Part shown: piece by piece, positions 36,356-44,314 of the stretch
How positions within the stretch are numbered: the first letter of the stretch is position 1
How the letters are laid out: the number at the start of each line of letters is the position of its first letter
DNA from: Pseudomonadota bacterium
GTDB lineage: Bacteria; Desulfobacterota; Desulfobulbia; Desulfobulbales; SURF-16
NCBI GenBank assembly: GCA_018822545.1
Contig: JAHJKA010000013.1
Span: forward strand, 1-64,000
Direction: 5' to 3'
Length of the DNA stretch: 64,000 nucleotides
The notes under the pieces: model-generated
Told to the model about the DNA's origin: nothing
What the model saw: only the letters and a program-made list of their open reading frames with translations
Database searches by the model: none
Program-made: the position numbers and the translations under genes

Positions 36356-36741
36356 GTGAAGACTCCCTTTTTCCAGGCATAAACAAGTGCCAGTGACAGA
36401 ATTCCAACAAAGATGACGACCTCATAAAAATCCCGCATCCCTCCGGCAAATTGACCTGAGTTATAGGTCATCGCCACAGGAAAGAGAAACAGAACATCCA
36501 CATCAAAGGCAAGAAACATCAGGGCGTAGAGATAAAACACCACACCGTAACGAATCCAGGCCGGGCCGATGGGGTCCACACCACATTCGATGAACTGGCC
36601 TGTCTTATTTGCAATATTTCTTGTTTTTCGCGGACTGAGAAAATAGACAACAATGAATGGGCCTACGGCAAAACCGAGACCACCGAGAAAAAAGGCGGCG
36701 ACATAGAGAAGATCGCCCAGAGAAGCTGCTGACATATCCAC
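36325..36741 (-). CDS. nuoA: NADH-quinone oxidoreductase subunit A
   Basis: Three-helix membrane subunit of complex I. It shows the loop [19 protein letters not shown] with the conserved Cys and the [11 protein letters not shown] helix. AAGGAG lies eight bases before GTG 36741, which I take as the start; GTG 36750 lies inside that site and ATG 36735 is a fair alternative. First gene of the nuo operon. Confidence 0.95.
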   Translation of the reverse strand: MDMSAASLGDLLYVAAFFLGGLGFAVGPFIVVYFLSPRKTRNIANKTGQFIECGVDPIGPAWIRYGVVFYLYALMFLAFDVDVLFLFPVAMTYNSGQFAGGMRDFYEVVIFVGILSLALVYAWKKGVFTWDRKVYRQQ

Positions 36742-36866
36742 GACTTTCACTCCTTTAGTATGTACTTGCCTTAAGAAACTCCCATTTCATCGCTCCAGAA
36801 ATAAATCCTGAAGCTCTGGCAAATTCACGTTGTTGAGCATCCGTATTTCTGCTCAATTATCCAGAG

Positions 36867-36895
36867 GTTCTAGTCTAATCATTTACCAGTGTCAA
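36867..36895 (-). promoter_or_regulatory. Sigma-70-type promoter of the nuo operon
   Basis: On the minus strand TTGACA (36890-36895) and TAGAAC (36867-36872) are separated by 17 bases. The start of transcription would be near 36860, leaving a leader of about 120 bases before nuoA. Confidence 0.65.
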
Positions 36896-36904
36896 CTAGA
36901 AAAA

Positions 36905-36940
36905 TGAATACATATTCACAAAAGATGAATAGGCATTCAT
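36905..36940. promoter_or_regulatory. Tandem ArgR-like boxes upstream of nuo
   Basis: Two palindromes, TGAATACATATTCA (36905-36918) and TGAATAGGCATTCA (36926-36939), match the ARG-box core TGAAT-N4-ATTCA. Their centres are 21 bases apart, the spacing of paired boxes bound by an ArgR hexamer. They sit just upstream of the -35 element. ArgR is the best match; the regulator is not proven. Confidence 0.6.
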
Positions 36941-37010
36941 TTTAATACATCTCCATAAAAGCAGGATTAACATCCTGTTTTCACAAAACAAACAAGGGGA
37001 AATGATAGCA

Positions 37011-38465
37011 CTATCTGGCCGCCAAGGCAGCAAGAAGACGTTGGTGGATATTGTCAAATCCACCGTTGGAAAGGATGGCAACCACATCTCCTGAATGAAG
37101 AGTGGCGAGAAGATGGGCAAGGATCAACTCGGTATTCTTAAAACTTGCGGCCTGCTGCCCTCGGCCCACAAGATCAGCAGCTAGCAGCCCTGCGGAAAAA
37201 TGATCTGCGGGGGCCACACCCAACAGCGGGTCAGGCTCTTTAATGACAACTTCATCGGCGCTGGTAAAAACTTCGGCATACCGTTCCTGAAAGATGGTAC
37301 GGCGGCTTGAGTTGGTGCGGGGCTCAAAGACGGCAACGAGCCGCCGGCCCGGGTAGGCACCTTTGAGGGCGGCCAAGGTTTCATCCACCGCCGTGGGATG
37401 GTGGGCAAAATCATCAATCACCGTGACCCCAGCTTCCACCCCCCTTACTTCCTGGCGACGCCGCACCCCCTGAAAGGCGGCAAGCTCACGGGCCATTACC
37501 TCGTACCCCAGGCCAATTTCCGCAAATACCGCAAGAACAGCCAAGGAATTAAGGACATTATGCCGACCAGGCATAATGCTCTTAAACTGACCGGCAACCT
37601 GATTCTTTCGTAGGAGAGAGAACTGGGTAAAACCCTCGGAAGGCACCATATCTGCAAAGGACCAGTCCCAGGCATGATCAATACCATAGGAGACAACCTT
37701 ACACGGTGCAGCTGCGCAGAGCTCACGAACAACCGGATCATCAAAACAGGCAATCAAAGTGCCCTCTGCCGGCATAATGGCTATCAGACGGGCGAAGGAG
37801 GTCTTCACCGCCTCAAAATCGGCGTAGATGTCGGCATGGTCGAATTCGACCGAGGTGAGGATGGCTATCTGCGGCTGGTAATGGAGAAATTTAGGGCCCT
37901 TGTCGAAAAAAGCGGTGTCATACTCATCGCCTTCCACCACGAAATACTTGCCCTGCCCCAGGTGAAAATTAGCCTGAAAGGCCGTGACGATGCCGCCGAT
38001 CATAAAACCGGGATCAAGACCGGCACCGGCCAGCATGGTGGCAAGCAAAGAAGACGTAGTTGTCTTGCCATGGGTCCCGGCCACCACCAGGGATGTCTTG
38101 CCGGCCAGAAATTTCTCGCCAAGGGCTTGGGGGAAAGAGACATAGGGAATGTTGAGGCGGGCAAGTTCCAGGGCCTCGGGATTATCGCGCCTGATGACAT
38201 TCCCCACCACCACAAGATCGGGGCGCGGCTGCAGATTCTCGGGGCGATAGCCGTCCTGCACCGCGACCCCGGCAGCAGCCAGATACTCACTCATGGGCGG
38301 ATAGACGTGGGCGTCTGAGCCGCTGATGGTGTAACCCGCCTTTTTAAGAAGACCTGCCATGGCACCCATACCGGTACCACAGACACCCATGAGATGAATA
38401 TGCTTTGGATTTGAAGGAAAAAAATTAAGAGTTGGATCTAAAAGAGGTTGGGAGCCTTGACTCAT
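37011..38465 (-). CDS. mpl: UDP-N-acetylmuramate:L-alanyl-gamma-D-glutamyl-meso-diaminopimelate ligase
   Basis: Mpl recycles murein tripeptide by ligating it to UDP-MurNAc. The 484-residue protein begins like a Mur ligase (HIHLMGVCGTGMGAMAGLL) and has the ATP site GTHGKTTT at 130-137. It also shows VVEGDEYDTAFFDKGPKFLHY, a Mpl-type version of the central motif, and a C-terminal domain with FEPRTNSSRR. These features favour Mpl over MurC. ATG overlaps the stop of the small upstream gene. Confidence 0.95.
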   Translation of the reverse strand: MSQGSQPLLDPTLNFFPSNPKHIHLMGVCGTGMGAMAGLLKKAGYTISGSDAHVYPPMSEYLAAAGVAVQDGYRPENLQPRPDLVVVGNVIRRDNPEALELARLNIPYVSFPQALGEKFLAGKTSLVVAGTHGKTTTSSLLATMLAGAGLDPGFMIGGIVTAFQANFHLGQGKYFVVEGDEYDTAFFDKGPKFLHYQPQIAILTSVEFDHADIYADFEAVKTSFARLIAIMPAEGTLIACFDDPVVRELCAAAPCKVVSYGIDHAWDWSFADMVPSEGFTQFSLLRKNQVAGQFKSIMPGRHNVLNSLAVLAVFAEIGLGYEVMARELAAFQGVRRRQEVRGVEAGVTVIDDFAHHPTAVDETLAALKGAYPGRRLVAVFEPRTNSSRRTIFQERYAEVFTSADEVVIKEPDPLLGVAPADHFSAGLLAADLVGRGQQAASFKNTELILAHLLATLHSGDVVAILSNGGFDNIHQRLLAALAAR

Positions 38466-38674
38466 GCGTTCTCCTTGTCAACCGCTCCCCCTCTGGCAGC
38501 GTCACTGACAGTGCGATGCACGTCTTGAAAGGTCTCAGCGAATTTGGGCGGTGAAAGACGTCCCACTTCAATAAACTTGATAACCACCTCTTTGGTGATT
38601 TTCATGATAAGCTCATCGGTTATCGATTTATTCGAGGTCGAACTGACAGGTTCCTTCTTGGCATCTTGAGACAT
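38462..38674 (-). CDS. Small conserved hypothetical protein before mpl
   Basis: A 70-residue soluble protein with a Ser/Lys-rich start and a helical core (ELIMKITKEVVIKFIEVGRL) followed by SPPKFAETFQDVHRTV. No family recognised. The ATG at 38674 is eight bases after GGAG; the gene ends in an ATGA overlap with mpl, so it is translated with it. Confidence 0.7.
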   Translation of the reverse strand: MSQDAKKEPVSSTSNKSITDELIMKITKEVVIKFIEVGRLSPPKFAETFQDVHRTVSDAARGGAVDKENA

Positions 38675-38830
38675 GATGGCTGCTCCGGTAATCAGAAACA
38701 AAAAAGCCTCTGTGGCAGGAAGAAGGCCAATTCTACATTACCAGCAGAGGCTTACCTTTAATATTGGGAAAAACTTAATGAGCCCTCCCCGACTAAAGAT
38801 CAAAAGAGGTAATACGAAGAAATAAAGAAA

Positions 38831-38906
38831 TGGTGGAGCTAGGCGGGATCGAACCGCCGGCCTCTTGAATGCCATTCAAGCGCTCTCCCAGCTGAGCTAT
38901 AGCCCC
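38831..38906 (-). tRNA. tRNA-Ala (anticodon GGC)
   Basis: A complete cloverleaf on the minus strand: acceptor GGGGCTA/TAGCTCC, D-arm AGCTCAGCTGGGAGAGC, anticodon stem CTTGA/TCAAG with loop ATGGCAT, T-arm GGTTCGATCC and an encoded CCA. Anticodon GGC reads GCC and GCU. Confidence 0.97.
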
Positions 38907-39141
38907 ACATAAAGTCTGGTGAAAATGTGAGGGCCATTAAAGCCGATGGAAGTCAGCCTGTCAACATTTTTCAACCCGCATCTTTCCTGTTTTTGAAACC
39001 GAGCTGATTCCCCCCCTTACGATGAAAGCTGAGCCATTTTAATTGACTTTGTGGAAACTTCTCACTTACAATTTTTTCTTAATTTAAGTATATTTGAAAA
39101 AATTTAATATTAGTAACTTCTACTATTTAATGGTGCATTCT

Positions 39142-40329
39142 ATGTCTCCCAACAAACCATACATCTACACAGCTGAAGATCTTTATGAAAAACTAACAGG
39201 CAAACCTGATTTTATCCTTCTGGATGTTCGCAATGAGAAAGAATTTCACAATTTTGCGGTGGAAGGCCCAGGATTCATTCCCTATATCAATATCCCCTAT
39301 TACGATTTCATTGAAGATATTGAGGCCAGTGTTGCCAAAATTCCGGCAGGTCAAAAAATCAGGGTCGTCTGCTCCAAAGAGAACTCTGCAAAGTTTGTCA
39401 GTGAACAACTCCTTGCCAACGGTTTCACTGATGTCGGCTATCTAAAAGATGGTATTGTCTCCTGGGGCAATATGCTGACCCCCCACAAACTCACCCCGAC
39501 CAAAAGCCCCTATAAACTTTATCAGATAATCCGTCCCGGCAAAGCATCATGCAGCTACATGCTTATTGTCGGCAAGGAGGCTGCTGTTTTTGATCCATCG
39601 GCGAACATTCAGTTTTATCAGGATTTCGCCAAGAAACAGGGTGCCACGATTGTTAAGACCTTTGAGACCCACCGTCAGGCCGATTATATAGCCGGCAGCA
39701 TCCTCCTCCACAAGACAATCGGCGCGGAAGTCATGGTTATGACACCAGATTTTGCAGGAGCCGACTTCCCGTATACACCACTTGAAAATGGTCAAACTCT
39801 GGCACTTACCGGCGGTCCCGAGATCAAGGTTATCCACACCCCGGGCCACACCCTTGGCTCCACAAGCTATTTTATCGATGGCAAGTTTCTGCTTACCGGC
39901 GACACCATATTTATTCAATCTGCCGGGCGCCCTGACCTGGGAGGCAAGAGCGAAGAATGGTCACGCATCCTCTATCTCACCCTGATGGTCACCCTGCGGG
40001 ACATTGACGACAACGTCCTCATTCTCCCCGGCCATTACACGTCATGGAACGAGGCGAATGCCGATTTGGTATTTTGCGCCCCCTTGGGCGAGCTCAAAAA
40101 AACCAATATCGCCTTCCACTTTGTCCATGAAGGCAAATTTGCCGAATTCATTCAGGAAAATCTACGCCCCCAGCCAGAGGTTTATGCCGAAATCAGGCGG
40201 ATCAATGCCGGCTGGCTCAACGTTGAACTGGAAGAACAAAACATCATGGATTTAGGCAAAAACGAGTGCGGCGCCAGCAATTATGGCAAGGTCGGTGTCA
40301 GTGCTGAATCTGCACGGCATAAGGACTAA
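39142..40329 (+). CDS. Rhodanese-MBL fusion, persulfide-dioxygenase-like with altered metal motif
   Basis: A 395-residue two-domain protein. The N-terminal rhodanese domain (about 7-112) has active-site Cys77 in VVCSKENSA. The C-terminal MBL domain (about 120-395) resembles ETHE1/persulfide dioxygenase. The usual HxHxDH motif reads HRQADY (177-182), so two histidines are Gln179 and Tyr182. The counterparts of the ETHE1 iron ligands remain: His177, His236 (HTPGH) and Asp254 (LTGDT). It probably acts on glutathione-type or protein persulfides. The domain order is reverse to the common dioxygenase-rhodanese fusions. The start is uncertain; ATG 39142 follows a weak GGTG, and codons up to 39094 are open. 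Confidence 0.85.
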   Translation: MSPNKPYIYTAEDLYEKLTGKPDFILLDVRNEKEFHNFAVEGPGFIPYINIPYYDFIEDIEASVAKIPAGQKIRVVCSKENSAKFVSEQLLANGFTDVGYLKDGIVSWGNMLTPHKLTPTKSPYKLYQIIRPGKASCSYMLIVGKEAAVFDPSANIQFYQDFAKKQGATIVKTFETHRQADYIAGSILLHKTIGAEVMVMTPDFAGADFPYTPLENGQTLALTGGPEIKVIHTPGHTLGSTSYFIDGKFLLTGDTIFIQSAGRPDLGGKSEEWSRILYLTLMVTLRDIDDNVLILPGHYTSWNEANADLVFCAPLGELKKTNIAFHFVHEGKFAEFIQENLRPQPEVYAEIRRINAGWLNVELEEQNIMDLGKNECGASNYGKVGVSAESARHKD

Positions 40330-40365
40330 TTTTCCCAACCTCTTGTTTTCTATTGCTAAATCTTG

Positions 40366-40405
40366 TTGACATTTACTTATTAGGAATTATTATCACCTAA
40401 TAAGT
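40366..40405 (+). promoter_or_regulatory. Promoter overlapped by a perfect 10-base palindrome
   Basis: TTGACA (40366-40371), a 16-base spacer and TATTAT (40388-40393) form a near-consensus promoter. A perfect inverted repeat ACTTATTAGG (40375-40384) and CCTAATAAGT (40396-40405) straddles the -10 box. A dimeric repressor bound here would block polymerase. The regulator is not identified. Confidence 0.78.
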
Positions 40406-40430
40406 AGTTAAATTATCCAACGAGGAAAAC

Positions 40431-40757
40431 ATGAAAATTACCATAGATAAAAATGTCGTTGAATTTGTGCCGGAAACCCCTGCGGAAACCCAGGACCTGG
40501 AAACCCTCTGGCGTATTACGGTTGATTGCTTAAACGACAACAAGCGGCTCTCTCCCATCGGCGAGTTTATTCCCGTCAAAAACAATCTGGCCCGTTTTGT
40601 CATCGAAGGTTTACCCGGCGGCGTCACTCAGCGCGTTGCGGAAACCGCACACACAGATGCCACCTACTACTGTGCCACCTGCAATAAATATATGAAAGTT
40701 GCCAAGGGTGAGGGGCTGCCAACCTGCTGCGGCAAAGTCATGGAGAATATGGATTAA
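40431..40757 (+). CDS. Desulforedoxin-domain protein with novel N-terminal part
   Basis: A 108-residue protein. The last 30 residues match the desulforedoxin/desulfoferrodoxin centre I pattern, CxxC then adjacent CC: Cys81, Cys84, Cys99 and Cys100 in CATCNKY and PTCCGKVM. This would bind one iron in an FeS4 site. Residues 1-75 are a beta/alpha region I do not recognise (contains ETLWRITVDCLNDNKRL). No superoxide-reductase centre II (His4Cys) is visible. It is followed 42 bases later by rubredoxin and preceded by the palindromic promoter. The arrangement recalls the rbo-rub operon of sulfate reducers. Confidence 0.8.
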   Translation: MKITIDKNVVEFVPETPAETQDLETLWRITVDCLNDNKRLSPIGEFIPVKNNLARFVIEGLPGGVTQRVAETAHTDATYYCATCNKYMKVAKGEGLPTCCGKVMENMD

Positions 40758-40799
40758 ATCACCACCACCAACCTTTCATTCATACATCAGGAGACAGCA

Positions 40800-40958
40800 A
40801 TGGACAAATGGGAATGCCCCTGTGGCTACATCTATGATCCGGCCGAAGGAGATTATGAAAGTGGCGTAGAGCCAGGAACCAAGTGGGAAGATGTCCCCGA
40901 AGACTGGGTCTGTCCCAAATGTGGTGCGGAAAAAGCCGACTTCTGGAAAGCCGACTAA
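40800..40958 (+). CDS. Rubredoxin with shortened first cysteine loop
   Basis: A 52-residue rubredoxin, a small one-iron electron carrier. The second knuckle CPKCG (38-42) is standard. The first reads CPCGY (Cys6, Cys8), so the two cysteines are one residue apart rather than two. The rest is canonical: [23 protein letters not shown], and Trp/Phe core residues. It is in an operon with the desulforedoxin-domain gene and ends before a terminator. The unusual spacing is a direct reading of codons TGC CCC TGT. Confidence 0.93.
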   Translation: MDKWECPCGYIYDPAEGDYESGVEPGTKWEDVPEDWVCPKCGAEKADFWKAD

Positions 40959-40987
40959 GCGCCTGTAAGAATTTTAAGTAAAAAAGG

Positions 40988-41019
40988 GGGAATCACTTCA
41001 ACGTGATTCCCTCTTTTTT
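40988..41019 (+). terminator. Rho-independent terminator after rubredoxin
   Basis: GGGAATCAC and GTGATTCCC form a 9-base stem with a six-base loop, followed by CTCTTTTTT. It lies 30 bases after the rubredoxin stop. Confidence 0.9.
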
Positions 41020-41074
41020 GTGTTTCGGGGAGGGAAGGGACCGTTTTTTTTGGATTTGGGTTTGATTGCCTGAA

Positions 41075-41220
41075 TTGTTTGTTACTTTTTGTTTGCCCAA
41101 AAAGTAACGCAAAAAGGGCACCCCGGCAGAACCTGGCCTGCGGCACGCTCGCCTTCCGCCGTAAAAGGGAATTGTAAAAACTCGCTTCCGCTCAAACAGT
41201 TTACAATTCTTTTCCTTTTC
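41075..41220 (+). repeat. Hairpin-rich interspersed repeat, left copy
   Basis: This contains a perfect 11-base inverted repeat GTTACTTTTTG / CAAAAAGTAAC (41081-41108) and a core similar to AAAAAGGGCACCCCGGCAG. A second stem AATTGTAAA / TTTACAATT lies at 41170-41208. The same order of elements with a related core occurs on the opposite strand at 43984-44179. The gap 40959-41383 holds no gene. Short open frames through it look like repeat-derived artefacts. Confidence 0.65.
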
Positions 41221-41383
41221 ACGCCTCCCTGCTCACTCAGGTCTGCAATGGGGGGGGAAATAACCACAGAAGAATCCAGGAAGTGGACATAACGAACTAC
41301 ATCACTAGCGGCCCACCTAAACTTGCCGCGTCCTCGTCGCCGCGCTTCTTGCCGTCTGGTGGATACAATTGTTCTACCATAAA

Positions 41384-43687
41384 TTATCTTTTGTTATCCA
41401 GCACGTCTCTCACAGCAATCGCAAGATCTCTTCTTAGAATTGGTTTTGTGAGATATTTTCGTATTCCGAGTTCATGTGCATTTTCATTCGAAACCATGTG
41501 ACTAAAACCGGTACAGAGGATGATCGGCATATCTGGCCTGACACTGAGGATTTCTTTCGCCAATTTGTCCCCAGTAATTTTAGGCATGGTCATATCGGTG
41601 ATAATCAAATCATAATTATCTGGATACGTTCGGAAGGCAGCCAAGGCGTCTTCGCAATTGGTGAAACCAGAAATTTTGTACCCCAGGCCGCTGAGCATCT
41701 TCTCCAACAGAGCAACGATCATCACCTCGTCATCAACCAATAAGATTCGTTCTTTTCCTCTAGGAAGTGAGGTTGAGTCCTTATCAGATTGTTTCAGTGC
41801 CGATTCAGCGGCAATGGATGGGAAATAGATCCGAAAAACAGAACCTTTTCCCGGTTCGCTGTAAACCGTTATCGCGCCTTTATAGTTTTTGACAATTCCA
41901 TGCACAACTGCCAGCCCCAGACCAGTGCCTTTTCCTTTGCCCTTGGTGGTGAAATAAGGCTCAAATATTTTGTCTATTATTTCCTTAGGGATTCCCGGCC
42001 CGGAGTCGGTCACCTCAAGCAAGACATGAGGGCCGGGTGTGAGATTAAATTTAGTGGTTAAATCATGAAGGCCAATCTCGACTTCAGCCAGAGAAACTCT
42101 TAATATCCCTCCGGTTTCGAGCATGGCCTGGTAGGCATTGGTACACAGGTTCATCAGAATTTGATGGACATGGGTTGGATCAGCCATAATGGCGGAACAA
42201 TCTGGGTTGATATTTTCCTTGATTTCGATATTGGCGGGGATAGATGAACGTATGAGTTTGAGCGCCTCCTTGAGGACAAATTGTATTTTCAAGGGTTGGA
42301 GATCAGCTTCGGATTGACGGCTGAAGCTCAGAATCTGTTTCACCAGCTCCTTGGCCCGGTTCGCAGCCAGAAGCACCTGTTGCAGGTCTGCTTCAAGTGG
42401 GCTTGCGGGGGGGATGCTCTGCAGGGCAATCTCGGCATACCCCAGAATAGGAGTGAGGATATTATTAAAATCATGGGCGATGCCACCGGCCAAGGTGCCG
42501 ATGGCTTCCATCTTCTGGGCTTGTCGAAGCTGACGTTCTAGCTCTTCAATATCGGTGATGTCCCTGGCCACATGAATCAGGCTCACAAGTTCTTTGTTTT
42601 CACTACGAATTGGTGCGATCGTGACCTGAAATTTTTTGCCTATCCCCGGATGGGTGATGACTTCGGAATGAAGTTTGTGATCCCTCAAAGTGGCGGAGGC
42701 CGGACACCCGGGGCACATATCATGAAGTTCTGCAAAAACTTCATAGCAATAGCGACCTTCTAGCTCGCCCGGCGGTACGGCAAGAAACTGGTTGCACGCA
42801 TCGTTGGCTCGAAGAATACGCATATCCGGATCAAGGACCGTTATTAGGTCAGGAACGGAATTAAAAGTTGTCTGCCATTCGCGTACGGTTTTCTGCAACA
42901 ACTGCTTCTCCTCTATCCTTTCGGAGATATCGCGTATATTGCATTGGATTACTGACGATCTGTCGGTAAATGTTATTTGCGCGGGGAAAGGCAGGGAGGT
43001 TTTGAGGTTGATCAGTACGTCGTCGAAAGTGTAAAAATCTTTGCTGCTGAGTCTTTCCAGCAGCGTTGTGAGGTCGGCTTCCTTATTGACAATGCCTGCT
43101 TCCTGAATCAGCTTTCCGACTATTTCGTCCCTGGATATTCCCAGCATTTTGGCAAGCGCTGCATTCACTGCAGTTATAATGCCGGATTCCTTGTTCACCA
43201 GCAGCAGGCCATCGTAGGAGGTCTCAAACAACCGTTGAAAACGCTCCACTGACTCCAATAACTGCTGTTCTTGAAATTTGCGTTTCGTATAATCTTCAAT
43301 GGAAAGCAGCAGGACGTGTTTGTCAATTCCGGTGAGAAATGTGCGTTGACCATTGATTCTCAGAATCTTGCGCCCGAGGCGGGGAACAATATGGTCAATT
43401 TCGTAGTCATCCTCGGTTGATTCTTTTTCAGCCAAAACAACTTCGAGAAGATGCCTGAAGGCGGCAAAGTCCCATTCCTTGTCTGCCACCGAAAAGAAAT
43501 CATGCCCTACTATTTGCTCAGGGGTAACCTGATAGGCATTATAAAATCGTTGGTTCGCATAAAGAACCGTGTAGTTTTTTTCTAGAATAAGAAAGGGCTT
43601 ACGAACGACTTCAACGATCTTGCCAATGTCTTCAATAAAGCTTGCGCCTGACTGGTTTAATTCTTCAGTGTTTCCCTTGGTCATCAT
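41384..43687 (-). CDS. PAS-domain hybrid histidine kinase
   Basis: A 767-residue soluble sensor kinase without transmembrane segments. Three PAS-like regions lie at about 20-135, 150-260 and 270-385; the third contains CPGCPASATL, a PAS-type motif with two cysteines. The dimerisation domain has GTLAGGIAHDFNN with the phospho-His, followed by the N-box NLCTNAYQAM, G1 DSGPGIP, F-box FEPYFTTK and G2 GTGLGLAVV. A C-terminal receiver domain (about 650-765) has the phospho-Asp in LIITDMTMPKI. No cognate regulator is adjacent. It is flanked by inverted repeats, suggesting an insertion. Either of two adjacent ATG codons can start it. Confidence 0.94.
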   Translation of the reverse strand: MMTKGNTEELNQSGASFIEDIGKIVEVVRKPFLILEKNYTVLYANQRFYNAYQVTPEQIVGHDFFSVADKEWDFAAFRHLLEVVLAEKESTEDDYEIDHIVPRLGRKILRINGQRTFLTGIDKHVLLLSIEDYTKRKFQEQQLLESVERFQRLFETSYDGLLLVNKESGIITAVNAALAKMLGISRDEIVGKLIQEAGIVNKEADLTTLLERLSSKDFYTFDDVLINLKTSLPFPAQITFTDRSSVIQCNIRDISERIEEKQLLQKTVREWQTTFNSVPDLITVLDPDMRILRANDACNQFLAVPPGELEGRYCYEVFAELHDMCPGCPASATLRDHKLHSEVITHPGIGKKFQVTIAPIRSENKELVSLIHVARDITDIEELERQLRQAQKMEAIGTLAGGIAHDFNNILTPILGYAEIALQSIPPASPLEADLQQVLLAANRAKELVKQILSFSRQSEADLQPLKIQFVLKEALKLIRSSIPANIEIKENINPDCSAIMADPTHVHQILMNLCTNAYQAMLETGGILRVSLAEVEIGLHDLTTKFNLTPGPHVLLEVTDSGPGIPKEIIDKIFEPYFTTKGKGKGTGLGLAVVHGIVKNYKGAITVYSEPGKGSVFRIYFPSIAAESALKQSDKDSTSLPRGKERILLVDDEVMIVALLEKMLSGLGYKISGFTNCEDALAAFRTYPDNYDLIITDMTMPKITGDKLAKEILSVRPDMPIILCTGFSHMVSNENAHELGIRKYLTKPILRRDLAIAVRDVLDNKR

Positions 43688-43692
43688 AATCC

Positions 43693-43717
43693 CTCAGAAA
43701 CTCAGAAACTCAGAAAC
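43693..43717. repeat. Three tandem CTCAGAAA units
   Basis: Three consecutive copies of CTCAGAAA lie just upstream of the kinase start codon, overlapping its ribosome-site region. Length changes here would alter the leader of the kinase mRNA. Confidence 0.7.
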
Positions 43718-43983
43718 AATGATAGCACCTTTTCCTACTCGTGTAGATTTATTTGCTGCCAGTCGAACGTGTTATTAGGTTGCAGGGAGGGATATTGAAT
43801 ATGCTGTGGCGTGCTGGCCTATATTGGCCCGGGCCGCATATTCCGATACCACTGCGGAGCTTTTTGCGTAAAGAACTCTGAAAGTGACCCAAAAAGAATG
43901 TTATGTCAAGCGATATTGAGCAGATAACAGAGCCCGCAGAGCATCCTTATTGACTTTCCCCCATTCAGCACTGAGCTCTTTTT

Positions 43984-44179
43984 GGCATGGGAAAGGGCTT
44001 TGAATTGCACCCCAAGGGCACTTCCGTTGGGCGCAGCATGTCTGAGTATCCGCAGGATGCGAGTTTCTGCAATTCCCCTTTCCCGTGCCAAAACGAGCGC
44101 GCCGAAGGCCAGTGCTGCTGGGGCGTCCTTTTTCGGTTCCTTTTTAGACGAGTAGCCAGCGAAGTGGGCGAAAAGGAAC
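43984..44179 (-). repeat. Hairpin-rich interspersed repeat, right copy
   Basis: Large inverted repeats lie at 43984-43997/44075-44089 (GGCATGGGAAAGGG against CCCTTTCCCGTGCC) and 44136-44144/44171-44179 (GTTCCTTTT against AAAAGGAAC). Read on the minus strand, the core resembles AAAAAGGACGCCCCAGCAG and is followed by CACTGGCCTTCGGCGCGCTCG-like sequence in the same order as the left copy at 41075. Orientation is opposite to that copy. Confidence 0.65.
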
Positions 44180-44233
44180 AAAGATCAACAGGCAACCAAG
44201 CCTAATCCAAACACCCAAAGGTCCCCTTCCCAA

Positions 44234-44277
44234 TAAAAAAGAGCACAAAGCTCTCTCTAAAAGAAAACCCTGTGCTC
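44234..44277 (-). terminator. Rho-independent terminator of the cytochrome operon
   Basis: On the minus strand GAGCACA pairs with TGTGCTC around a 23-base loop, followed by a T-run of seven. It lies 38 bases after the stop codon of the multihaem gene. Confidence 0.7.
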
Positions 44278-44314
44278 CTTATCCCTCTCTGGCCCCTAAA
44301 CCTACCCTCCCAAC

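Larger units (their letters stand above)
43688..44314. other. Intergenic region with repeat and terminator
   Basis: No credible gene. The region holds the kinase leader, the right copy of the hairpin-rich repeat (43984-44179) and the cytochrome operon terminator (44234-44277). Frames of 70-90 codons on the minus strand cover the palindromic repeat and are not convincing. Confidence 0.6.

Noticed and set aside
43906..44195. Small protein genes of 76-91 codons on the minus strand
   Set aside because: They cover the palindromic repeat and its stems; overlapping frames are equally open, as expected from a repeat rather than coding selection.
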